Source: Zygaena filipendulae (Eukaryota; Arthropoda; Insecta; Lepidoptera; Zygaenidae). From it: a stretch of 64,000 nt of DNA. Positions 23,531-34,797 of the stretch are shown here, in pieces. The notes beneath the pieces were generated by a model. It was not told the DNA's origin, searched no databases, and saw nothing but the letters and a program-made list of their open reading frames with translations. Where the stretch lies: assembly GCA_907165275.2 (NCBI GenBank), contig OU015652.1:10245001-10309000 (forward strand), given 5' to 3'. The position numbers were made by a program, and so were the translations under genes. Within the stretch, counting starts at the first letter, position 1, and the number at the start of each line of letters is the position of its first letter.

Positions 23531-23616
23531 TTTTCAGAGCACCTATTTCATGGCATGGGGTAACGTTAATACTTATAGATGTATAAGTTTTTAACGAAAC
23601 CTATGGGCAGGGAGGG

Positions 23617-23742
23617 TAATAAATCTCTTCGGATGCAACGTCTCGTATAATTATGGTCAAACATCACTAGGTAAGTTTGTTTAACCATCAATTATACTGC
23701 GACGTTGCATCCTCGAGATTTATTAGATGTTTTACTATGTAG
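23617..23742 (-). repeat. DIRS-A internal complementary region (ICR)
   Basis: Two overlapping parts. 23617-23695 is a perfect 79-bp complement of the element's right terminus (23280-23358). 23690-23742 is a perfect 53-bp complement of its left terminus (28545-28597). They overlap at AATTAT, the presumed circle junction and crossover site. The spacer to the right ITR is 86 bp. Confidence 0.85.
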
Positions 23743-24484
23743 ATGTTTAGCGCTCACCATGAAATAGGTAAAAGATAGGGAAAGAAGAACGATGATAAAC
23801 CAAGTTAAATCAGCGAACACGAGTAGAGAAAAAATATAATTAGACTTGTACAAATCGGGAAGAAAACGCAAAGCTTTTAAGCAGAGGGCGCTGTGTGTTT
23901 GTTACCTGTCAAAACACTTTTAAAACAACTGATTATTGGCTTTTTGAATTTCTAAGCACTAGTTTAGCTTTGTTAAGTCTTTAAGTTAGTTTCGTGATGT
24001 ATATGTATGTTCTAGACGTGGTCTCACAATCAGTATCTTTAAAATGTTTCCTACATAACCTCAAAAAATCCCTTGATTTATTTATCACTCTTTCCTTAAT
24101 GTTAAACCACTTGGGAATTGGTGTACACCTATTTCCTCACAATCAAAAGCTACAACAGCGTCCCATAATTTAATTAACTAGTGAAAACAACAAAAATACA
24201 CTCAGTTTCTATGTAGATTGACAGATCTTGTGTAACAAACATTTGGCGCCCTCTAGGTTGAAACTAATTGCCAGTTTTCTACCCCATAATTTTACAAAAT
24301 ATTTATATATTTTTTTTATCTTGTATTTATATAAATGTTTATTAATCAGAGTCATTATTGTAAGCTGCTTCTGCAAAGAGTCTATCCTCATTTATGGGAT
24401 ACAGTGGGATAAAGTTAAGGCATTGTGAGTTAAAGCATTGTGAATAGGTCGTTTCGTGGTCAATAATTTTCTGTATTTAGTAAG

Positions 24485-24512
24485 TTTTTTTTTTTTTTTT
24501 TTTTTTTTTTTT
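24485..24512 (+). repeat. Poly(T) tract, 28 bases
   Basis: Uninterrupted T-run inside DIRS-A. Confidence 0.9.
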
Positions 24513-24849
24513 CATTAGAGGTATTGACTTTCAGTTGGTTAAGCAGATCAAGGACAGCGTCTCTGCACGTTGTGCAGTCGACAACGCAAGTAGAGCTATT
24601 CGTTTCTTGGTTAGTTTTTCGAGCGGAAGGCTCTCTTTTGGGTACTAATTTGTTATATTGAAAAATTTAAAGATATAGGTATATCAGCGATAAAGCAATC
24701 AATATTATTTCAGGAAGAGGCGTAACCAAGGTTTACTTGGCCGGTTTAGAACTATCATTGTGCCTGATGCTCTATCGGTAGCTTATTTTTTTTTTTTAAT
24801 TTTCTTAAGCATTTGAAGAGAGAGAAGAGAGGGAAAAAAAAAAATCGTA

Positions 24850-25310
24850 ACGGAAGTACTAGATACTCCAATCTACCATGAGTGCGTTAAAACGTCTGTA
24901 GATATGCCGAGATAAATAAAGTGGGCTTTTCTTTGGCTTTGGAAGCAAAGCAAAATTAATATCGATGATCAATTTAAAGACTGAATGAGTCAAACTCCAC
25001 TCGGTATCCGACAAAGGTTTTTTAACACCTTTAAAAAATTTTGAACGGAAAAAAGTACATTTACTGTAAATAAATAAAATATCAGTCAATATACTATGTC
25101 AAGACTCCACATCGGCTTCGCGGTTGTTTCCTAAATTTATGTACGACGCGACGTGAAGATCAAAAGAAGTCTTCCCTCGCGTCTCCTGATCTGTCGGAAA
25201 CTTTGCAAAGCACATTAGACCATAAACCGATGTTCACCGATGCACGATAGGTACACCCCAACCTGTTGGAGAGGCAGCGGAGAATATTTCCAAAGTGTTA
25301 ACAGTTCTTA
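24850..25310 (-). pseudogene. DIRS-A RNase H and downstream pol remnant
   Basis: On the minus strand: TVNTLEIFSAASPTGWGV at 25304-25251 corresponds to the DIRS RNase H start (normally SDAS.TGWG; here the first catalytic Asp is replaced). Then GNNREADVES near 25140-25105 corresponds to the NTEADAESR region. Then KPLSDTEWSLTHSVFKLI in 24859-25089 corresponds to the conserved DTEWSL stretch after RNase H in DIRS pol. The pieces lie in different frames with deletions between them. Confidence 0.7.
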
Positions 25311-25466
25311 CGAGTTTTGTTTTTTGAATGCCTAATATTTTATTATTAATCCACCATGAAAAAACTGATTCAAGGGAAGTACCTGCCTGGCATGATTTTA
25401 AAACTGTTTAAAACTCTCTCCAACAGCTTGGATTGTTTGTCTAATGGCAGTATTTTTCTGTTTGAA

Positions 25467-25580
25467 AACCAAAAAATATGCTTCTTTTAGGTCTATGGTC
25501 GCCATAAGCGGTTTTTAAAACACAAGTATCGTAATAGTCCGTAGGTCTTCCATTTTGAACTGATTTGACTTGATAAACTC
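25467..25580 (-). pseudogene. DIRS-A reverse transcriptase remnant
   Basis: Minus strand, two frames: FKMEDLRTITIL, then MATIDLKEAYFLVF, matching the DIRS RT blocks (H)FKMED and KIDLKDAYFLVP. The first catalytic Asp (in TIDLKEA) is present. The YxDD part is missing, having been deleted between here and the RNase H remnant. Confidence 0.75.
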
Positions 25581-25607
25581 GTTAACTCTCGTTAACTCGT
25601 TTGAAAT

Positions 25608-25795
25608 TCTTACCAATATTAAAAAAGCGAGAGTGTGTGTTTGCAACTCTTTCACGCAAATACCACTGAATGGATTATAATGAAATTCACATTAACATAG
25701 CTTATACATCAGAATAACACACAGGGCACCCTTTATTCCGGAATTCCCGCGAGGTCTGTGAAACCAACGCGGGTGAAACCGCAGGGAACAGCTAG
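25608..25795 (+). mobile_element. Helitron-like element, first of an abutting pair
   Basis: Begins near TCTTACCAATATTAAAAAAG and ends GAAACCGCAGGGAACAGCTAG|T. Inserted in DIRS-A in the opposite orientation. Confidence 0.75.
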
Positions 25796-25997
25796 TCTAT
25801 ACCAATATTATAAAGAGGAAAGATTTGACCTTCGGTTTGTTTGTTACGATTTAACTCAAAAACTACTGGACCGATTTCAAAAATTCTTCCACCATTAGAA
25901 AGCTACATTATTCTTGAGTAACATAGGCTATATTTTAATCCGGAATTGCCGCGGGAACTCCAAAACCATCACGGTTGAAACCGCGCGGGACAGCTAG
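25796..25997 (+). mobile_element. Helitron-like element, second of an abutting pair
   Basis: Starts TCTATACCAATATTATAAAG directly after the CTAG of its neighbour and ends ACCGCGCGGGACAGCTAG|T. The two belong to different subfamilies, so this is end-to-end insertion rather than duplication. Confidence 0.75.
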
Positions 25998-26406
25998 TTA
26001 AGAATAAAGTGAACTTTTGAGTGTTGAAAAATTGTCAAAACTGCACTGCAATGACTGTATAACTTTGTGGATTAGATATTGCAATATTTAGGTGGTAACT
26101 TTTAAACTGGAATACAGTGCGATCAAAAGGAATTTTAAAGCTCCTTACATAATTAGGTATATAACAACTACATCTAAAACGACTAAATCATCTATAATTG
26201 ATTGCCACTCATACTAAAAATATCTAGGTGACCGAGCTTCGCTCGTAGTGCTATCTGCCGTTAAGTAGAAAAAGCAATACCAAACACTCATTTTTCATTG
26301 CCTGAAAACACAGATAAAACAACCCTGCATACTAATTTTCATGAAAATCTTTGGAGTCGCGTCCGAGATTCAGATTATAAGTATAATATGTATCTATACC
26401 ACAGAT

Positions 26407-26734
26407 TCCATACTAATAATTATTATAAAACTGAAGAGTTTGTTTGTGTGTTTGAACGCGCCAATCTCAGCAACTACTGGTCCCATTTGAAACATTTTTT
26501 CAGTGTTAGATAGCCCATTTATCGAGAAGAGCTATACAAATACATAATATGATCCCGCTAAGATCAATAAGAGCGGAGCAGCAATGAAAAATGTTACAAA
26601 GAACGGAAAAAATATTCCGTTACGCTACTTGAACGGTCAAAGTTACGCAAAAATCATGTAGTTATGGAATATATTTTGCATCAGTAAAGAATTTTTCTTA
26701 AATTAACGCGGTTGAAACCGCGGGACACAGCTAA
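26407..26734 (+). mobile_element. Helitron-like element, CTGAAGAGTTTG subfamily
   Basis: TCCATACTAATAATTATTAT at the 5' end, then AAACTGAAGAGTTTGTTTGT, GAACGCGCCAATCTCAGCAA and a 3' end of AACCGCGGGACACAGCTAA|T (CTRR with AA). About 328 bp; nested in DIRS-A. Confidence 0.8.
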
Positions 26735-26927
26735 TGTATATATATATACACGAATTGCTTTTTAGTAGATGTAGACGATATAATCTACCTGCGTGGGATA
26801 CTACCTCAGTTATTACGGTTTGTATGGTTTGGTCGTTATTGACGTTATACGTTCGTTACGTTTAATAATGAATTTTTTGTCTTTTATATAGCAAATTCTG
26901 TTTTTCTTCTTATGTAAGGCCGTCTAC

Positions 26928-27095
26928 TAGAAGCCATCCCCAACGTTTAGAGATTTTGTCGGGAATGGCCAAACACTTCTTTGATCACCAAGGGATTTTA
27001 GGATTTTTCGAGGTAAGGTATCCTCAATTACCATACTAGTGCTTGCGTCTGGTTGTTCAGTTGCTAGTAGCACTGTCATCTCCTTCTGAGTTATT
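26928..27095 (-). pseudogene. DIRS-A gag C-terminal remnant
   Basis: Minus strand open stretch with EDTLPRKILKSLGDQRSV. This resembles the L.PEIL..LG(E/D) motif typical of DIRS and related gag proteins, and it lies in the expected position between the element's 5' end and RT. Alignment is by eye and short, so moderate confidence. Confidence 0.5.
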
Positions 27096-27289
27096 TCAGG
27101 GAGTGAACCTTTCGCTGTTCACTTCGGTTTTCATCTCCGAAGGCCCAATTCTCTTCTATGGAAAGAAATCTCGAACCAGGTCGTTCGTGTAAGGGTGCAC
27201 TTGTTTAATCACCGCGACATGAAGTTGACCTTGGGAGGTACTTTAAGGGTGATCTGGACTTTAAGCGGTGCTCATTTCGATCGCGAGAG

Positions 27290-27822
27290 CCTGGTAATAT
27301 AGTGCACAAACTGTTGAGGCACTCAAATATTTTAACGTCTTTGGGCGTAATCACGTTACTACACGAGACAGATGAAGCTATCTATCATGAACACGTCAAG
27401 TAGTATAGCTTAGAGTCGACACGATCCTGGAAATGTAGTGCACAAGCTGTTGAGGCACTCGAATATTTTAACGTCTTTGGGCGTAAGCACGTTACGACGC
27501 GAGACGGATGAGGCTATCTATCATGAACACGTCAAGTAATATAGCTTAGAGTCGACACGATCCTGGAAATGTAGTGCACAAGCTGTTGAGGCACTCGAAT
27601 ATTTTAACGTCTTTGGGCGTAAGCACGTTACGACGCGAGACGGATGAAGCTATCTATCATGAACACGTCAAGTAGTATAGCTTAGAGTCGACACGATCCT
27701 GGAAATGTAGTGCACAAGCTGTTGAGGCACTCGAATATTTTAACGTCTTTGGGCGTAAGCACGTTACGACGCGAGACGGATGAAGCTATCTATCATGAAC
27801 ACGTCAAGTAGTATAGCTTAGC
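27290..27822. repeat. 136-bp tandem array inside DIRS-A
   Basis: Units start (GTGCACAA) at 27302, 27438, 27574 and 27710, a period of exactly 136 bp. There are three full copies plus about 112 bp of a fourth. Copies 2-4 are nearly identical; the first differs at several positions, so the array expanded recently from one end. 136 is not a multiple of 3, so it does not preserve a reading frame. It contains ACGCGAGACGG and GTCGACACGATCC. Confidence 0.95.
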
Positions 27823-28189
27823 CATGATTGCATCAGGAAAAATAGCCATATTCCATTCTTTCGTCAGAGTATCTTGTTATCAACCATGATCACGTAAATA
27901 ATAGCAGTACATAAATAACAGGCACGTAAATAGAAGCAAGCATACGTAAATAAAAGCATAATAAAGCATAAAATGAAATAAAAAGTGGGTATGCTAGCAA
28001 TGTTACATTAGCTGTGCTTTTATTATGGCTATACTCGTTAAAACGATGGTTCAAGAACACACAAAGGTGGGTAATTTTACGATGAATGCATATTATCAAA
28101 GCTTTCCATTTATTTGTTTATTAATTGAACTATAATAATGTGACACCTAAAGGTGAGTAAACAACGACTTACCATCGCATGTCTGATGC

Positions 28190-28274
28190 ACAGGGACCGA
28201 CGAAGGTAAAGCTCAATGCGTTGTAGTCGTTTTGAGATATTCGCTTCTTTCTCTTTGTTTGTACGTTTACCCAT
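28190..28274 (-). pseudogene. DIRS-A gag N-terminal remnant
   Basis: The minus-strand ATG at 28274-28272 opens MGKRTNKEKEANISKRLQRI, a basic, coiled-coil-like N-terminus of the kind seen in DIRS gag. It lies about 115 bp inside the left ITR. The frame degenerates after about 28 codons; ATGGTAAGTC just beyond resembles a splice donor. Confidence 0.55.
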
Positions 28275-28389
28275 AGTTAACCTTAACTTCACATAATTTT
28301 ATTATTTTTTGTAGGTAGAATAAAAAGTATTTTAGCTCAAGATTACAAAAAACCTATTTAGTAGTGGCGATGCCGGCACACAAAAAACG

Positions 28390-28599
28390 AATGAGCTGGC
28401 ACGGCGGCGTGCGGCAACGCAGGCGCTACGCCGGGTGGGGCGGGGAGGAGGGGTACACAGTAGTCAATTGAATATCTTTTTATTTTTGATTCTCCTTTAT
28501 AGCTCTAAATAATTGTGTGCGATGCTAGTACATTGAAGAATGGACTACATAGTAAAACATCTAATAAATCTCGAGGATGCAACGTCGCAGTATAATTAT
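28390..28599 (-). repeat. DIRS-A left ITR
   Basis: On the minus strand it begins AATTATACTGCGACGTTGCA and runs inward to the GC-rich CCGCCGTGCCAGCTCATT. It is nearly identical to the complement of 23321-23530. The outer 53 bp are repeated in the ICR. Confidence 0.85.
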
Positions 28600-30630
28600 T
28601 TCTCCGCGTTCATTACATTCGCAGCTGCTAATGTCGTTCGAGCATTAACTGAAGTGGATCTTCGATTCGGGAGTTAATTAAGCCAGTGAGCAAACAAAGC
28701 GAGATCAATCGTAATTGCCGCAGTTAATCGATCTAAACAGGTTGTTAAAGAGTAAAATGAAATAACGCGCAAGTATAATATATTATATAAATTATTGGAG
28801 ATATCATTTTTTTTTGCAAATAATATTTCTTTTGCACGCATTCGGCTAGCGCAGCAAATTGAATTGCGGCAAAAGACGCATAAATCTTTATAAATGAAGC
28901 AGATAATAGATTCTCTCTCTGAGAATTGCTTAGGTATGTACACGTATGCATGTTTAATGACGGGTTTTTAGGTAGACTGCAGACTTTCGTTTTAAGACAA
29001 AACCGATACGGTACGTGGAACGTAAGACATACAAGTGAATTTCCATATTGTAATTAAAGCAGCAATTGATAAACAGTTACAGTAGATATAGGTACCTACC
29101 TACTGCTTAAGAGTATGGAGAATTTCACGTTTATTACTCATAAGATCGATTCGAAATAATCATAAGATATGTATATGCTTTTATTTCTGTTTAGAGTCGG
29201 CAAGAAAATTCAATGAAAACTTAGAATACTTACTACATAATATTTCGTCGAGATCTCAATTCCCGCGATAAATGAAAAGGTCGCTGTCGTCCGAGCAGAT
29301 TGAATGCTTCGGAGAATTTAATCCTTTTTTATGTTAAAACTCTTTTGAACGGTGGGAAGTGGAGATGAAGAGATTTATTTCGTATTAAGAAGACCGTTTG
29401 GAATCGAGCAGCCTTTTTCGTTTTTCTAGTTTATGTACATATTTCTTTAGGCATCGGCGGGGCTGGCTTGTCCAACCCGTACTTATCCGTTTTCAGCCTG
29501 ATCACGACAATTTTATGTCTGTTTGAGGATAGCTATTTGTAATTTGTTTCCGCATAAAAGTTTATTCCTACTTTCAACAAAGTAGATAATGTGTTTAGAT
29601 ATGCAAATGTTTTTACTGTTCAAGTTAAGTACTAAAGCAATCCCTACGAGTAAGTGCGCCATATGAGGGTAACAAGTGGGAGTGGTCTTTATAAAAATCT
29701 CCGGGAGGATCTTGGTAAAGAGGTGGACTGATATGATCGGTTGATATGATATAACAACTGTAAGTAAACATTTCTTACTCTCTTAATTAACGGAAAACAT
29801 TCTGCTTGAAAATAATCCTTAACAAATTGTTTGTGGAAAACACTTATAGGTACTAATTCATTAGAAGATTACAAAAGATGAAGTTAATTGCTAGGTATTT
29901 CAAAATTGGGCAACAAGTAGGTATCCAACAAAAACATCTACATGATGTTTAGTAAAAAGTTTTACGGTTAATTTGATCGCTGTATAGAGCTTTTACTGTT
30001 TATTATTTTAATTAATCAATTAGCCGTAACAATAATTTCGTTAACATTGCTAATTTATTACTTTAAACATCAAAACAGAGATTAGATATTAAAATACCTA
30101 ATCTGCACGTATGGCGCATGAAGTCCAGCAGGCCAAGTTGCGGCCAACGGACTTACGGTCGCACTCAGAGTCGTTTTAATAATTTTTACAACAAAACTGC
30201 CGCAGTCAGAGACATTCAGTAAATTAATGTAAATTGTCATTTTACTAAAGGTAATTTTATCTTTAAAACACAATTCATAAACAGTCCATAAATTTCTGGG
30301 CTCACTCCGAATGCCCGAGAAAAACAAGTTAACTGTGCGGGCACGTCATCGGTAACATGGATTCCGATTTGTTTTATCCTTGTCAATGTGATCGAAAGCC
30401 GCTGGCTGTCTACTTGTAAGTCACATAAATCGAATACAAAAGAATTTGGGAATGAAAAGCATGTCAAGATACATTAACAGGCCCATTTATAAAATTGTGA
30501 GTCATGACTTTTGAGTGTAGTTATCGCGATTTTGTGCTTCGCGATATTTCAGCACTGAGAGTTGAAATAAACTACCTGCCTATAGAAACTTGCTGATGTA
30601 GCTAATTTATGTATACTGTGCACACGTAAA
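28600..30630. other. No gene recognised
   Basis: About 2 kb of unique-looking DNA. A minus-strand frame at 30237-30467 has balanced composition, but I recognise no domain. Confidence 0.4.
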
Positions 30631-30828
30631 TCATTACTATCATAAATGCGAAAGTGTGTTTGTTTGTATGTTTGTTTGTTACGCTTTCACGCCTCAACGG
30701 CTCAACCGATCATCATGAAACATTGCACACACATTGTTAGGGGTACAGAGAAGGATAAAGGGTAGTCTTATCCGGGAATTCCTGCGAGATTTTCGAAAAT
30801 ACGCAGGTGAATCGCGGGGAACAGCTAG
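30631..30828 (+). mobile_element. Helitron-like element, complete termini
   Basis: A|TCATTACTATCATAAATGCG, then TGTTTGTTACGCTTTCACGC, AACCGATCATCATGAAACAT, and GAATCGCGGGGAACAGCTAG|T. 198 bp, forward. Confidence 0.8.
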
Positions 30829-31061
30829 TATAGATAGACACAATAAGTATATTTCACTTTACCTACCTATACCTACTTGATAATAAAGGTATTCGGAACA
30901 AAAAGATAATAGAAATCTGCCAAAGATAGTCCGTCAAAATAAGCTTCGCCCGTGACCGATTGACGAAGGTAAATTACAGCAAACATCTGTTTGCGTTTCT
31001 TTACGTAAACATCAACAACCTTTATATTTTTCAATACTGTTAAGTTCTTAAAATTCTTTTT

Positions 31062-31596
31062 CATTACTCATACTCGGAAAGTAGGTCTGAAGTTGCCTGA
31101 GAAGCGGGTTGAAAGTAACCCTTTTCAGCCCTAGGGAGAATCGCTTTCAACTGACAACTGTCAAATTATTAAAAAAAAAAATAGGTCTATTTTCACATTT
31201 CTATTGAACCATGTTTCAACTTTCTATACAGCCAGCGCGATGTAAAATTGAAATAACGTAAAGTTTAAGTAGGTATTAATTAAAATAAAATTCACTCACT
31301 TTTTCTTAAGCTAATTCCTATTTATATTTTTTTATTTTCTTTAATTAATACTTAATAATTAAAGATAATATTTTTTTTAGGTCGCCACAATGTAAATAAA
31401 AAATACTGGCTGAATAGCTAGCCGGCCAAAGAAAAAGAAATAGGTGGGAAAGTGTCAAGCGACTATCCGATCTTCACTCATTTTTTCTTTAGCTAATTCC
31501 TATTTTTATTTTGACTTTCCTTGCATTCGTAATGAAAAGCACAGTGTTACCCTCGGGAGAAACTTACTTTCACCCCTAGGATAACAATGTACTATT
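31062..31596 (+). repeat. Interspersed repeat, CTCGGAAAGTAGG family, copy 1
   Basis: Begins CATTACTCATACTCGGAAAG, with AAGCGGGTTGAAAGTAACCC. It ends GAGAAACTTACTTTCACCCC then TAGGATAACAATGTACTATT. A second copy is at 61923-62309. This copy is longer in the middle because the CTTTAGCTAATTCCTATTT block is duplicated. Family unidentified. Confidence 0.65.
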
Positions 31597-32709
31597 TCTG
31601 TTCTTGAGTTATTGTAGTTCAGTATAACACAGAAATACGACAGAATTAACGAGCATTTAGTTATAAGATAATAATAATTAATCAATAGCATATATTAGGT
31701 AGGTATTCACTATATTTTTACTTCTAGGGATTTTTCATTTACCAGGATAAAACGCAAAAGTGTACATGGAGACGGACATTGTAATTATGAAAACTGTAAA
31801 TTCATCGGTTTGAAGTTGAGAGACGGTGCACGCAAAAATATTTACTTGAGTACCTAGCTAACTTCATTCAAGTTTATAAGTAGATTTTTTATTTATAACT
31901 TGATTGTTAGCTGCGTGGTTGATCGCATTTCTCGTGTAGAATGAGATTGAAAAAAAATTATTTAGGAGAATTAACTAAAAAAGTTAATTTATGGTTAGTA
32001 ATTGGCGATTACTTCGACGCAAAATGACATTTTATACCTATAGCTTAGGTAATAGGTATACAAAAAAAAAAATGCTGTTTCACCTTTTTTAAAAAATTTA
32101 AAAAATTAAACCCTTATAATTTCGTCATCTTCGTCTATCCATCGGTAGGTATACGTACATCACAGTTTTCAGTTGAAAGAAGCTTGTTACGTTAGAAGTT
32201 GAAAACACTTATCACTATTCCATTTCCTCATTATTTATTTAAGCTTATTGCACAACAATGTATAAAAGGCTTTCCGTACCAGTTCACCTTCACGATGTTC
32301 AGAAAGTGTGCTTGGTGGTGCATGAGAAGATCAATCTCCTTTACTATGCGTACCTATAGGTATAGTCAAACTGCTCAATCTACGTACTGATAGACAAAAT
32401 AAGTATGTATTTAGTAGGTATTTCAATATACCTAAATGGATTGGGTTCCGTGCACACTTAGGTACATACAATGTGCACAAGGCGGGTGTCCCGACATGTT
32501 GTTTTACTGCAAATGAAACTTCAATATAATGGCTGACTGTCACGTGTAGGTACACTATGTATATTGGTACTTTTCAAACAATATTTGCCTACGAACTTGT
32601 TGCTCTATAAACTAAGTTAGCAACGACATTAGAATTTAGTGCAATAACAGCCATGGGCGAATATAACCATCTCAATACAATATCTGTTTTCTCGTGTTAG
32701 CCTACTAAT
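31597..32709. other. No recognisable feature
   Basis: AT-rich, several short ORFs without motifs. Confidence 0.45.
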
Positions 32710-32713
32710 AAAT

Positions 32714-32948
32714 GGACATAGATAAGGAATAGTGTGTTAACCCACACTGGAGAAATTTTGAGTAAATCGTATTTTAAAAGTAGGAGCGCCATTTTGTGTC
32801 AACATTTTTTATGTTCAATATTTAGTTAGATATTTAAGCAATGTAATAAGGTAAACACACAATTAAAAAACGTTCCCTAACTCTCAATAAATCGTTCTGA
32901 TATATAACTTAATTTTGTGGGTTAATATGTTATTGCTTATCTGCGTCC
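32714..32948 (+). mobile_element. GGAC-MITE, copy 2 (4-bp TSD AAAT)
   Basis: 235 bp, GGACATAGATAAGGAATAGT to TTATTGCTTATCTGCGTCC, flanked by AAAT on both sides (32710-32713, 32949-32952). It lies 14 bp before the composite repeat that follows. Confidence 0.85.
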
Positions 32949-32962
32949 AAATATCAGTATTT

Positions 32963-33393
32963 TTTAATACAGTTGCTCAAAAAGTGGCGTATTGCAGGGA
33001 CGTTTAGCGTTCGGGATGTGGGCTATTACATACTCGAGCTTTTTGTTTACCTTTCCCGAACTCGTGCGTTCTCTTTGCCAACTGTCAAAATGGCGACACG
33101 ACTTTGACACACTTTTTGCATTGCGAAACGTAGGTTTCGCATTACTAATACGACTAGCGCCATCTCTTGATCACAGTTGGAACTTAGTTGAGTTTGTTGT
33201 GTTTTTGATATTTTATTAAATTGCTTAATTTTTTCGTAACTGTATTAAAAATAGTTGTTCAGTACACGTGCGGAACCGTCATTGCAACTAGTTCCGACTG
33301 TCAACCCTCACCTTCGGCTGCGCCTCGGCTCGGGTAGACATTTGTCGGAACTCTTTGCAATGACAGGCTTTCCGCACTTATAATGAAATATAC
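32963..33393 (-). repeat. Composite hairpin plus TIR repeat, copy B
   Basis: Inverted copy of 14838-15275, with both the TTTTTAATACAGTTGC-bounded part and the GC-rich hairpin (CCGCACTTATAATG end at 33388-33393). Differences from copy A are few (for example CCTACG for CCTGCG, and one T fewer in the GCCATTTT run), so the pair is young. Confidence 0.7.
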
Positions 33394-34011
33394 TATTATT
33401 TTATGTGTGTGTTGTCAATTATTAAAAAAACAAGTCACCTAATCTTCTTTTGTAATGTTGAAAGTAACATTTTTGCAGGGAACGAAAGTGACGGTGGCAT
33501 TGGAAGTGACGCGCATAAATTGGCATTGCAAGTGATATTAGTATCTCTAGAATTTATCATACCAAAAATATTGTGATTTCGAATTAGTCTGTCAAAGTTT
33601 AGCCTGCAGATAAGCCAATAAAAATCTAAACATAGAGTTCTATTTTACGTGTTCAAGTGGCTATTGAATGTGAAAAATATCTATGGTAGGCGTGAGATGA
33701 GAAGGTACACGTCGCTTAATCTTTAGCTAAGCTGAAGTAAGTGGGATGAAAGCAGTCTATTTGAAGGCTCAACATAGACGTATCGCTATATCACACGTTC
33801 AACCCACAGATCAACAGATAATAAACAACTTTTCTACTTGATTTTCTGACGAAATGACAGATATAACGAGATCTCCAGATTATGATAGAACCTACGATAA
33901 CGCATATTATACTATACCGATTCAAGCATAGCACAACAATACGATTTTTTTTCCGTAATATTACATTTTTTTTTTTATTCGATTTCCAAATAAGAGCATT
34001 CTTAATTCTTA

Positions 34012-34310
34012 CTAGCCGTGCCCCGCAGTTTCACCTGCGTGAGTTTCGGAATTCCCGCAAGAAAGCTCGTCTCCAAAGTAGTAGGCTATTTACTCTCAAC
34101 ATCAGCTAATTAGCAGTGAAAGTCCCGTCAAAATCGGTGCAATCATTTCGAATTTCACCCGCGTGAGTTTCGGATTTCTCGCAGGAACTCCAAACTTTTT
34201 TTATTCCTCTTCTCCTTACAACAACAAACATAAAAAAAGAATTAGCGAAATCGGTCCAGCCGTTCACGCGTGATGGCGTGACTAAGGGAAATAGGAATTC
34301 CTTTTTATAT
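34012..34310 (-). mobile_element. Helitron-like element with duplicated 3' module
   Basis: CTAGCCGTGCCCCGCAGTTT at the end. A second TTTCACCCGCGTGAGTTTCGG block follows at about 34153, so the 3' module is present twice. Reverse orientation, ending in CCTTTTTATATAAAGA. Confidence 0.7.
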
Positions 34311-34797
34311 AAAGACAAATAAAGACAATTCGACCAATTCAGATATTTAAATTATTTTATATTATGAATCAGCAAGTAAACATTTGATCTTTTACTTCAT
34401 TCATTATTATTATTATATTATTATTATTCTTCAATAGGTAATTAAGTCCAATAAAGGTAATTAATTTAAATAAAGCATTAGGTACAGAGCTATTTCGACC
34501 TATCGACCGGACTGACAATTTTCTACCATACATAATATAGACACTTGGTATAAAATTTACAAAAACCGGCAATAAATTTTGTAAATGGAACAACAATCCG
34601 CAATCGCAGATTCTTTACAATTTGGTTACGCAGCGTTCAGTACGCCGGGGCTGTATAGTCTGAATAATTTATTATGATGGTCTCTCAAACATCGTATTGA
34701 TATAGCGCAATACTGGGAGAAAGCTTTTTCGTGTCGCACTGCATATAATTATGGGGTTATATACTGAGACAGACGAATTAAACGGGCATCTGGATCT

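Larger units (their letters stand above)
23280..28599 (-). mobile_element. DIRS-A: decayed DIRS-type retrotransposon
   Basis: A 5.3-kb element in reverse orientation. Inverted terminal repeats of about 210 bp lie at 28390-28599 (left, by element orientation) and 23321-23530 (right). A terminal extension lies at 23280-23320, and an internal complementary region at 23617-23742 pairs with both termini. This layout is that of DIRS1-like elements, which integrate a circular DNA with a tyrosine recombinase. Minus-strand gag remnants occur near 28.2 and 27.0 kb, and RT/RNase H remnants at 24.85-25.58 kb. A 136-bp tandem array and three Helitrons (25608, 25796, 26407) lie inside. No tyrosine recombinase is recognised, and all frames are broken. 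Confidence 0.8.

Noticed and set aside
24010..24135. Minus-strand LCRKHFKDTD string resembling the end of a THAP zinc finger
   Set aside because: The upstream C2 part and the FP..W..R motif are missing and stops interrupt the frame; one short look-alike is insufficient.
27290..27822. CRISPR-like regular repeat
   Set aside because: Repeat units are contiguous 136-bp copies without unique spacers, in eukaryotic DNA.
30082..30467. Overlapping minus-strand ORFs with balanced composition
   Set aside because: No recognisable domain, and two frames overlap, so coding status cannot be supported.
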